From Aurantiochytrium sp. KH105 (lineage: Eukaryota > Sar > Bigyra > Thraustochytrida > Thraustochytriidae), in NCBI GenBank assembly GCA_003116975.1, contig BGKB01000038.1, positions 186,001 through 250,000 of the forward strand: a stretch of 64,000 nucleotides of DNA, in the 5' to 3' direction. A model generated the notes under the pieces. The model worked only from the letters and a program-made list of their open reading frames with translations, was not told the DNA's origin and searched no databases. The stretch's first letter is position 1. Each line of letters starts with the position of its first letter. Shown here piece after piece: positions 56,944 through 64,000 of this stretch. Both the position numbers and the translations under genes were made by a program.

Positions 56944-58419
56944 TCAGGAGCAATGCTTGACATTACTTGATGTCGGGCAAGTTCTGCGCCGCTTTTTGGC
57001 TGAGCCGGAGTGTTGCGGAGCGCCTTCATTCTCCTTTTGTCCGGCTTCGCGCAGATATTTGCTGACGATAAAATGCATGGTGCTGAAAACGGTGAGGCCA
57101 ACTTCAGCTAGAGGACGTTTGACGACATCTTCTCTCCCGGATCGAATACGTACACAACGAACACGTGAAGACTCTCTTCCTTTGTAATTTGTTGTTCCAA
57201 CGCACATCGGTTTCGCATACTTGTTCTGCTGCACCATGGTATAGAATTCTGAATGAAGTTCCAGGTGTTTCGTGCTACAGACTTGAGCGACGATGCTGGA
57301 GACGTGGCTACCCGCTTTTCTCATCTCACCACGAGGTATCGTCTTCTCGAAAATTACGTTATCGCGAGACAAGAAATACGAATTTCCCCTGGGAGTTCCA
57401 TTCTCCTCATAGACCTCGAGATTATCAAAACGCGCTGTGGAGAGAAGCTCTGGGGTCAGAGTTGACTTGCCCGGTTTGAAGTCGAGTTTCAACGTTTCCT
57501 CATCTTCGTCAAAAGTGACGCGGACGACTTCTGTTTCAGAGAATCGGGCAACAGCAATAGACTCTTGACAACCATCTTCTTTCGAGATTGTGCAGATGTA
57601 AAGTTCTCCGTGAGAGCTTGCTGCTCCTGAACTCTCCTCAAGCGTCTCTGGCACTGCGCTGACGTCATCACTCCGATGGGCCTCGGGAGTGACATCATCA
57701 ACTTCAGGCAGAATAGCAGGTGTCGTAGGCGTTTGATCATTCTGCTCGTTCTTGGGGTTCTTGAGGTTGACAACATCACTTTCAGGCGAGATAGGAGGTG
57801 TCACAGGCGTCTGATCATTCTGATCGTTCTTTGAAAAGACAACATCACTTTCAGGCGGGGTCGGAGATGCCGTTAGCGTCTGTTCATTCTGCTCACAAAG
57901 CATCTGTAAGAGATATGATGGCAGGACCACACTGGCAGAAAGAGTGCGACGAAACATGTCTCGAAACTTCGAGATACTTATTTCTTCTTCTTTTTCTTTT
58001 GTTTTGGTGCCGTCGGTGGTTCCATTGCCAGTCTGAGAAGAAATGATCCAAATTTTAACCATGTCAGACGGCTTAAGGTCTCTCTCCAGGATCTCAAGCT
58101 TCTCTTTCACCGTATTGAGTTTGTTCCAGACTTCCGTGGCCCAAAATATCAGCACATCGTCTTCGACACGACTTATTTTATCAGGATGTATTACTCGCTG
58201 AAGATTCCTCACAAAGCTTGACTCGTTACGAGAAGCAAGATTTTTTATCCATTGTGCGTGTTTCGCAAGCTGAGCGAAGCCTATGCACTTCTTCCATTCA
58301 GTCAGTCTCTTGAAGAACTCAGAGAGGGAAAAGCTGACTTTGATGAGACTTTCGACGAAGTCGAGGTAAGTTTGATCTGTTTCCTGTTCCATCCTAAGTT
58401 CTGCGGTACCGCTGTTCAT
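56944..58419 (-). CDS. J-domain-like protein with internal tandem repeats, unrecognised
   Basis: This 491-residue protein has no clear family. Near 68-110 the stretch FVRNLQRVIHPDKISRVE and FWATEVWNKLNTVKEKLEI has the HPD motif (His78-Pro79-Asp80) and helix layout of an auxilin-like J domain, so an Hsp70 partner is plausible. Residues about 177-245 hold three imperfect repeats of about 23-26 residues built on NDQTP...PESDVV. A beta-rich region follows (270-360). The C-terminus has KKRRR at 475-479, a likely nuclear signal. Base composition is AT-richer than most of the window. The start is the ATG at 58419; an upstream TTG is ignored. Confidence 0.7.
   Translation of the reverse strand: MNSGTAELRMEQETDQTYLDFVESLIKVSFSLSEFFKRLTEWKKCIGFAQLAKHAQWIKNLASRNESSFVRNLQRVIHPDKISRVEDDVLIFWATEVWNKLNTVKEKLEILERDLKPSDMVKIWIISSQTGNGTTDGTKTKEKEEEISISKFRDMFRRTLSASVVLPSYLLQMLCEQNEQTLTASPTPPESDVVFSKNDQNDQTPVTPPISPESDVVNLKNPKNEQNDQTPTTPAILPEVDDVTPEAHRSDDVSAVPETLEESSGAASSHGELYICTISKEDGCQESIAVARFSETEVVRVTFDEDEETLKLDFKPGKSTLTPELLSTARFDNLEVYEENGTPRGNSYFLSRDNVIFEKTIPRGEMRKAGSHVSSIVAQVCSTKHLELHSEFYTMVQQNKYAKPMCVGTTNYKGRESSRVRCVRIRSGREDVVKRPLAEVGLTVFSTMHFIVSKYLREAGQKENEGAPQHSGSAKKRRRTCPTSSNVKHCS
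57685..57891. repeat. Three tandem repeat units of about 70-80 bp inside the J-domain-like gene
   Basis: On the plus strand TCACTTTCAGGCG and TCTGATCATTCTG-like words recur three times. They encode the NDQTP/PESDVV units. Confidence 0.85.
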
Positions 58420-58760
58420 GTCGCGAAGTCTGTTTGCAAGAAAGAATAACAAAGATGATTCGTGTGATCGTGAAGGAAACCTCCGCTCTGCGCGTAGCGC
58501 GAAGGGGAGGAAGAAGTTGGAGTCTCTCGCAGCTACTCTGAGACTGTAGTTGTTTGCCTAGCTTGCAAGGGAGTCGAACGGTTAGGAAGAGCCCGCTTGC
58601 AAATGGCCACCCTACGAAGCGGTTAACTCGGACCCTTGTTCTGGGTTCGAGTGCTTCGGGTGATTCGAGTCTGCTGGCGCACGAATCCGCGTGAGCGTGG
58701 CCTCGTGCAGTTTAGACTATGATTCGCGCTGTGAATAGCATGGTGATATGAAATGCACGA

Positions 58761-58901
58761 GCTCTTGTAAAGCGGCATCGAAGGTGGTGGAATAATGTGT
58801 TGCGCCTTCGTCAAGGCGACATATTCGGTAATGCGCTGGGCCTTCGTAAAGGCGGCAGGACTCACTGAAGGAATGATACGCAGGGCCTCGTTAAAGCGGC
58901 A
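58761..58901. repeat. Four degenerate copies of a 20-bp core
   Basis: Cores of GGGCCTTCGTAAAGGCGGCA type begin at about 58761, 58802, 58838 and 58882, spaced 36-44 bp. Confidence 0.75.
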
Positions 58902-59245
58902 TCATTTCAGTGGGTGCGACTTGTGTCACACGCTTTTCGCACTGCGATGCGCGTTGCGGTTCGCATTGCGGTTCGTGTGGCGGTGCGCTTTGCGATCCTC
59001 ATCGTGACGGGCATCGTCGATTGCGCTGGTAGCGAAACTATGTTGATCAAAGATCCTGTTTCGGGGCTGACTTTTGGATATATGCACAGGTCCAAGGAAG
59101 TTGGCCTCGAAGACGGATCAATCAATAGTAGTAGCAATGGGCTACAAGAGTATGATCTAGAGTTTCGCGGTTTAGAGCGTTATACTACCCGGGAATGGAC
59201 AGCAGCAGGATGAATAGAAGTCTCAGCGGGTCTGGAAGCAAATGG

Positions 59246-59297
59246 TACGCACGGGGGAGGAGCCTTCATCGTGATCAACCGATGGCAAGATCCGGAT
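59246..59297 (+). repeat. 52-bp dispersed repeat, copy 1
   Basis: It shares 43 of 52 positions with 60126-60177 by my count, without gaps. The shared core is GGGGGAGGAGCCTTCATCG. Confidence 0.85.
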
Positions 59298-59437
59298 CGC
59301 AGCCCAGGCGCCAGAATTCAATCGATCGGTCGCTCACAGCCGACGGCCGCGAAAAAGAAGCTGATGTAGACAGACGCGTGGGGACGGGCCCTTGGGCACT
59401 GATGGCACAAGCATCTTCTTGCTGCGTCGATTGATCA

Positions 59438-59480
59438 CTCACTCATTCATTCATTCATTCATTCATTCATGAATGAATGA
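59438..59480. repeat. (ATTC)n / (GAAT)n inverted microsatellite
   Basis: ATTC units switch to GAATG units, so the run can fold into a perfect hairpin around TTCATGAA. Confidence 0.9.
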
Positions 59481-59956
59481 AGGCCCGGTTGCAAGGGCAA
59501 AGAAATGACTCTTAATCTATGGATCCGTCGAAGAGTGGAAAGATTGAAGATGGTTCGGATTAGGGTACGCCGCGCGAACCTCCGGTGGAGGCGCGAGAGG
59601 GGGCAGACCGGCCAAGGCTCGCGAGGCGACGGACCGGCCGGGACGTTGACGATCGCGCGAGCTAGCGCACAGCGTACCCGCACGATTGAGCGGGCCGTTT
59701 GCGCTGGGCATCGTTGTGCCTGCCCGATAGATGTAGCAAGGCGCATTTTGACTGCGGGTGCGCAGACGTAGAAGGAGGAGGGCGGCGCCTAAAAGACCAC
59801 ATCCGTCCGCAGCGGCGGCCACTGACGCGGGTGCACTCAGCTGGCTGCAGACGGACGCGGGGCGCATTCTTTAAGCGGCCTCGTTCGGGGACAGCCGCCG
59901 GCCGGGACACGGCAGGCCCGCAGTATAGGCTCGGCTGCGGGCACGCTCGCTAACTT

Positions 59957-60017
59957 TTCCTCCCTCCCTCCCTCCCTCCCTCCCTCCCTCTCTCCCTCCC
60001 TCCCTCCCTCCCTTCCC
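59957..60017. repeat. (CCCT)n microsatellite
   Basis: About fifteen CCCT units with one CTCT interruption. The minus strand is (AGGG)n and could form G-quadruplexes. Confidence 0.95.
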
Positions 60018-60125
60018 GGCCTCGCCGTCGGCACTGAACTGCAGGCGGCCGCCTCTCGACCGTGCCTGCTCTTCTGGGGCGCCTGCCGCTCGTTTTGGAA
60101 CTAAGCCGGATCGCAGCAAACAGAA

Positions 60126-60177
60126 TACGCTTGGGGGAGGAGCCTTCATCGCAATTGACCGATGACATGATCCGAAT
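60126..60177 (+). repeat. 52-bp dispersed repeat, copy 2
   Basis: This is the second copy of the sequence at 59246-59297, in the same orientation, 880 bp away. Confidence 0.85.
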
Positions 60178-60457
60178 GGATCTTTGAGAAACTATTCCTT
60201 GTGCTCCCCGTGCCCAGAAGGTTAAAGATTCGCTCAATGCGTTGAGCAGAAACCGGATGCCTGTGTCCGAGTGGCAGTTGGTTGGTAGCACCAGCACGCA
60301 TGTGACCACACGTTTCAAACAGATCATGACTCTTACTCACTATAACATTCCTCCTGATGAACCTGCACGCCTTCGCGACCCGCACAAATCCCGAACTTGT
60401 AGATTTGCAGGCAACCTTGCAAACTGACAACCGGCTGCAGATTCAGGCAGCTTCACC

Positions 60458-61474
60458 ATGCCTCCTAACGAGGACCGCTCTAACGGATCGCAGGAGATTG
60501 CTGCGATTTCGAGTACAAAGATCGTACTACAAAAGGTGCACAACCTGAGCGATGAAACCCTGAAGAATTGTGGAAACATCCGCGACGCCGTCGACGAGAT
60601 TAGACAACATGCAGACAGTCTTGTCCAAAATACCCTCAACGATGTTTCTGAAAATGCAGAGCTTAGGGACCTTGGAAAGGAACCCCTTTTTGGCCCTAAC
60701 ACTTTTGAAGGTCGTGTGCGCTCATTCTGCGCGAAGCACGAACGCGAGTTCAGCGTGGAGCGCGTGACTCTCTATTGTGACGCTATAAAAAAGCTCATGA
60801 ACAACGGAGAAATCATATCCATGCCCATCTCCGATGCCCCGAGGTACATTAAGAACTTCACAGAAAGGGAAAACAATGTGGAGAAGGCACGGGTCGTTGT
60901 CCCAGGCTCGATAGGCTTTATCATCATGCTTGGCTCGATTGAGATATCCGAGCTCACCTTCTCCCTACTTGAGGCGGTGTCCAAGATTGCTCTCGATGCA
61001 GCTACGAGATTTTTGGCGACTGGTCCTGTTCTCACACGCGAGAATGCTAACCTTGGTCAGATCAAGCAGGACCGCAATGGTGAGTGGACTTATCAGTCAT
61101 TCGTGAATAAAATCGTGAAGGAAGGTCTTTCCGCCAAGGTCAAACTTCTTCATCGAATTTGCCGGATTTATTTGCTCAAATTCCTTCATGAGCAACGACG
61201 TGCCCAGCATGACAAGAGCCTTCTTGAAGCCGCAAAGGGGTGCAAAAGAGCTTTGGAGGAACTCACGCCACGAGTGAGTGAAGATCTCAAAGCCACCACG
61301 AGCAATGTTAAGCAAGTAAGCGTAATGGCCGGCCTACAATTGGAGAGATTGGGCGGTTCAGCCAAAGAGGGTGCAATGAGAGCCGCGAACTTTATGCAGG
61401 AACTTCACGAACAAGAAGATCGTTTGGAGCAGGCCAGGAAGAAGTCGCGCTCGCCCAGTACGAATCCGCCTTGA
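60458..61474 (+). CDS. Unrecognised 338-residue helical protein
   Basis: The frame begins at an ATG at 60458 in CACC context, and codon use looks like real coding sequence. The protein is mostly charged helix. A hydrophobic stretch ARVVVPGSIGFIIMLGSIEI lies near 144-163, with a further apolar helix ALDAATRFLA near 178-187. It is flanked by Glu/Lys-rich helices and a basic, Ser-rich tail (KKSRSPSTNPP). The hydrophobic part might be buried or membrane-linked. No known family. AAATAAA occurs at about 61528 and 61564. It is only 143 bp ahead of the two-pore channel on the same strand and shares an AT-richer setting with the J-domain-like gene. Confidence 0.65.
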   Translation: MPPNEDRSNGSQEIAAISSTKIVLQKVHNLSDETLKNCGNIRDAVDEIRQHADSLVQNTLNDVSENAELRDLGKEPLFGPNTFEGRVRSFCAKHEREFSVERVTLYCDAIKKLMNNGEIISMPISDAPRYIKNFTERENNVEKARVVVPGSIGFIIMLGSIEISELTFSLLEAVSKIALDAATRFLATGPVLTRENANLGQIKQDRNGEWTYQSFVNKIVKEGLSAKVKLLHRICRIYLLKFLHEQRRAQHDKSLLEAAKGCKRALEELTPRVSEDLKATTSNVKQVSVMAGLQLERLGGSAKEGAMRAANFMQELHEQEDRLEQARKKSRSPSTNPP

Positions 61475-61617
61475 TACCCTTGATAACAAGCTGTGCAACG
61501 ACCGCAAGAAAAGAAAGACAAACTTTTCAAATAAATTCGCGCAAATTCGCGACAAATTGGAGACAAATAAAGAATTTTTATCAAAGCAGAATCGTTTCAT
61601 CGTTTACGGAGAGAGAG

Positions 61618-64000
61618 ATGAAGGACGGGACGACGAGGTCGCTTTGGCCGGTGCGCGAGGCAGCAGAGTCGCGTGAAGACGGGGCAGACCGTGCGGGCGG
61701 CACGCACGACGCCGAGGAGCGTCGTGCTGGCGAACGCATGGCCCTCCTCGAAGGTAGCACCAGCACCAATAACAATCATGGCGGCGTCAGCCATGCACCC
61801 GGAGCTACTGGCGGGGGACTCACAAGCGGATATCAGAGCTTGCCGAACATTGCTGACGCCAGAGCAAGGCGCAGCGGGCGCCTGGGCTCCGCGCTGGACT
61901 ACAGCGACATGAGCGACGATGACCTCGAGCTCAAGCGTCGCATGCATGCCGTTCACGTCGCAGCAATGTACATCAGAGCGGCACTTTTCGACAGACGTAT
62001 CTCGTTTCTCACGGATCCGGACTCGCTCTGGTACGTGCGCGTGTACGAGAGCTCGGGCATGCGCGCTCTTGTGGATGCCTCTCTTCTCGGTTATCTGTTG
62101 ATCACCTTTTACGAGAAAAATGACGGTTCGCAGCCCGCATGGACCTACGTTGTTGAGACCTTTGCGTGGACTTTCCTGGCCGTCATGTTCTCCCTACGCG
62201 TTCGCTTCACAGATCTAAAGCAGCTTCAGCGCAGTCTTTTTGCAAAGATACATGCTTTTGCGCTCACCGTGGCCTTGATTGATCTCATTGCGAGCATTTA
62301 CATGAACGCAGTCGCACATCATCCGTATTATCGCTATGCACGTGTTGTACGACCTCTTTTGCAGCTCGAGTACTCGCATTTGGTGCGTAGACGTGTCATC
62401 GACATTCTTCGAACGTGTTGGCGGGTTCGTGCGGCCTTTTTATTGCTCGCCTTTGAGATTACTTTTTTTGCCGTGGTGGCCATCTTTCTCTTTTATGGAT
62501 CAGAGGAAGGCGACCAGTTCTTCAACTCGATGGGTGAATCGATTGTTACGCTGGTGATTCTTCTTTCAACGTGTAACTCGCCTTCTGTCATGGTGCCTGC
62601 GTACGAGTCGAACCCGTGGAGCGCACTTTTTTTCGTCTGTTTCTTGGTGGTCTCGGTCTTCCTCATGCTCAACTTGCTCCTCGCAGTTATTTACAAAGAG
62701 CATCGTCGTCATCTTTTGCACGAGGCGAAGCGACAGGCTGTGCGCAAGCGCGCCTGCACATCGGCAGCCTTTCGCGTGCTACGACAAGAAAGCATGCACA
62801 GTCTCGCGCCCGCCTTGCGTCCGACCAGTTTCGGACCCGTGGGTGTTCCTGATGGCCTCGTCGCTGATTTGCTCGTTGATCTCGGCGTTAATGTCGAAGA
62901 CGCTCCTTTGCTGGTCAGTCTACTAGGAGAGGGACGCACCCCTGGCTTTGTATTTCGTGACGACTTCGAGGATGTTTTGCTCGTATTGCATTTTACCATC
63001 AAGGAGCATGCGTCCGAGGAGGAGGAGGTTGATGCCTTCTTTGGGGACAATGATATGATTGCGAATGAGGACGCAGAGGGTGCTGGCGCCGGCGCCGGCG
63101 CCACGCAAGACGGAACGAACGCTGCTAGCGGCGAAGGAAACTTCAATGTTTCGGGGCGGTCATTCTTCAACGGGTCGCCAATGTCGCGCACACGGTCCGA
63201 CGTTGCTGCCACGCCCATGAGCGGGCACTTGAGCGAAGCCGAAATCTCCTCGCCGGGATCGCTGTCTCGCCCGGCCAATGTGCGACGAAGTAAACCCATG
63301 TCTCGCTCAAGGCAGATTGCCATCCGTCTGGTCAAGCACGAGATTTGGATACCCTGCATTGGTAGAGCACGCACTCTCGACCTTGCTGTGAACACCTTGC
63401 TCATCGTCTCTGGTCTCATTACTGTCACTGCGCTTTCCGTAGACATTGACGTGGTCATTTACGACGATCCTCTTCCATTTCGCATCATTAATCGTTGCTG
63501 CACGCTGCTATTTGCCACAGAGATTGCTGTCCGTGTCCACGCGGCCTCGCCTCGTCGTTTCTTTGAGTCTGCGTGGAACACCTTTGAGTTTATTATTGTC
63601 AGCGCTTCTCTGATCGGAACGCTCTCGCAGGTCTTCACCCCCAAGCTTTCAGGCCACACTCATCTCCTGCTCTTTTTGCGAAAGTTGCGTCTGCTACGAC
63701 TCCTGCGTTCCGTGCCACAGTTTCGGCTCCTCACGGAGATGATTGTTTATCTTTTGCCGGCCCTCTACATTTTCTCACGCGTCATTTTCTTCTTCATGTA
63801 CATCATTGCCATTGTGGCAATGGGCACTCTCGATATGCAGTTGCAAGATGCGTCCGATTTCGCAGCAACCAACTTTCTTACCTTTGCAAATGCGTTGCTC
63901 ACGCTCTTCCAGCTCATGGTCGTCAACGACTGGAATAAGACCATGCGTGCTTATTATGCGGCAACAGGCAACCCACTGGTCTACGTCTTTTTCATTGCCA
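61618..64000 (+). CDS. Two-pore channel (TPC), C-terminus cut by the window edge
   Basis: TPCs are cation channels of endolysosomes and vacuoles made of two six-helix units. The frame starts at an ATG at 61618 and runs 794 codons to the edge. Unit I ends with the pore ESIVTLVILLSTCNSPSVMV and the S6 FLMLNLLLAVIYKEHRRH, both typical of TPCs. An acidic, Gly/Ala-rich linker precedes unit II. Its S4-like LRKLRLLRLLRSVPQFRLL is followed by a pore with LMVVNDWNKTM. Filter I reads TCN (318-320), not TAN. Filter II reads VVND (Asp771), not VVNN. The first 70 residues are Gly/Ala/Arg-rich. The remaining S6 and tail lie outside. Confidence 0.92.
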   Translation, partial: MKDGTTRSLWPVREAAESREDGADRAGGTHDAEERRAGERMALLEGSTSTNNNHGGVSHAPGATGGGLTSGYQSLPNIADARARRSGRLGSALDYSDMSDDDLELKRRMHAVHVAAMYIRAALFDRRISFLTDPDSLWYVRVYESSGMRALVDASLLGYLLITFYEKNDGSQPAWTYVVETFAWTFLAVMFSLRVRFTDLKQLQRSLFAKIHAFALTVALIDLIASIYMNAVAHHPYYRYARVVRPLLQLEYSHLVRRRVIDILRTCWRVRAAFLLLAFEITFFAVVAIFLFYGSEEGDQFFNSMGESIVTLVILLSTCNSPSVMVPAYESNPWSALFFVCFLVVSVFLMLNLLLAVIYKEHRRHLLHEAKRQAVRKRACTSAAFRVLRQESMHSLAPALRPTSFGPVGVPDGLVADLLVDLGVNVEDAPLLVSLLGEGRTPGFVFRDDFEDVLLVLHFTIKEHASEEEEVDAFFGDNDMIANEDAEGAGAGAGATQDGTNAASGEGNFNVSGRSFFNGSPMSRTRSDVAATPMSGHLSEAEISSPGSLSRPANVRRSKPMSRSRQIAIRLVKHEIWIPCIGRARTLDLAVNTLLIVSGLITVTALSVDIDVVIYDDPLPFRIINRCCTLLFATEIAVRVHAASPRRFFESAWNTFEFIIVSASLIGTLSQVFTPKLSGHTHLLLFLRKLRLLRLLRSVPQFRLLTEMIVYLLPALYIFSRVIFFFMYIIAIVAMGTLDMQLQDASDFAATNFLTFANALLTLFQLMVVNDWNKTMRAYYAATGNPLVYVFFIA

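Larger units (their letters stand above)
58420..60457. other. 2.0-kb divergent region with decayed repeats
   Basis: Between the J-domain-like and unknown genes. It contains a cluster of degenerate 20-bp cores (58761-58901), GCGTTGCGGTTC-like 12-bp repeats (58945-58990), one 52-bp sequence present twice, an ATTC run and a CCCT run. Short frames across the repeats are not supported as genes. Confidence 0.55.

Noticed and set aside
58252..58449. Plus-strand short frame with GTAAGT at 58366
   Set aside because: It lies inside the J-domain-like gene on the other strand. A single donor-like word is not enough to call an exon.
58561..58660. tRNA-like GTTCGA words near 58575 (minus) and 58648 (plus)
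   Set aside because: Neither can be extended to a T-arm with a matching stem or to an acceptor stem.
58761..58901. Spaced repeats considered as a CRISPR array
   Set aside because: The cores are degenerate, the spacing is irregular, there are no cas genes, and the setting is eukaryotic.

Overview
The window looks like nuclear DNA of a GC-rich, gene-dense, intron-poor unicellular eukaryote. Two-pore channel, anoctamin, V-ATPase, RRS1, cyclin H, RanBD and CFAP20/WDR90-type genes rule out a prokaryote. The WDR90/POC16 gene suggests a lineage that builds centrioles or cilia. Long intronless reading frames with GC-rich third positions, PNGase A, a membrane-anchored TTL-like protein and abundant simple repeats between genes would fit a stramenopile such as a thraustochytrid. 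That placement is inference only. At least one spliced gene (cyclin H) can be reconstructed, so introns exist.

Layout from left to right (strand in brackets): nicotinate phosphoribosyltransferase, cut by the left edge (-); spinster-like MFS transporter (+); HSL-type alpha/beta hydrolase (-); TPR protein (+); cytosolic 5'-nucleotidase III-like (-); anoctamin (-); V-ATPase subunit D (+); EF-hand protein (-); large coiled-coil protein (+); small acidic/basic protein (-); PNGase A-like amidase (+); mitochondrial S-adenosylmethionine carrier (-); RanBD protein with FG-type motifs (-); ribosome biogenesis factor RRS1 (+); TTL-like ligase (-); WDR90/POC16 (+); 98-residue membrane protein (-); TLC-domain protein (-); SfsA-domain protein (+); glucose-6-phosphate dehydrogenase (+); cyclin H with one intron (-); TBC RabGAP (+); sphingosine-1-phosphate lyase (+); J-domain-like protein (-); unknown 338-residue protein (+); two-pore channel, cut by the right edge (+).

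The genes are mostly housekeeping and do not form an operon or an obvious single pathway. Some share themes: lipids and membranes (S1P lyase, TLC protein, hydrolase, anoctamin, spinster-like carrier), NAD(P) metabolism (NAPRT, G6PD), and acidic organelles or calcium (V-ATPase D, two-pore channel, EF-hand protein). Neighbouring genes usually alternate in strand. The gaps between divergent starts are long (often 1-2 kb) and full of simple repeats. The gaps between convergent ends are short and mostly plain.

The least ordinary stretch is about 56.9-61.5 kb. It looks AT-richer and holds two unrecognised genes, one with a degenerate J domain and internal tandem repeats. Between them lie about 2 kb of decayed repeats, including a 52-bp sequence present twice. 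Other points worth checking are an anoctamin that seems to have lost part of its calcium site, a two-pore channel with altered filter residues, and a eukaryotic SfsA protein. No rRNA, tRNA, CRISPR array or intact transposon was recognised.
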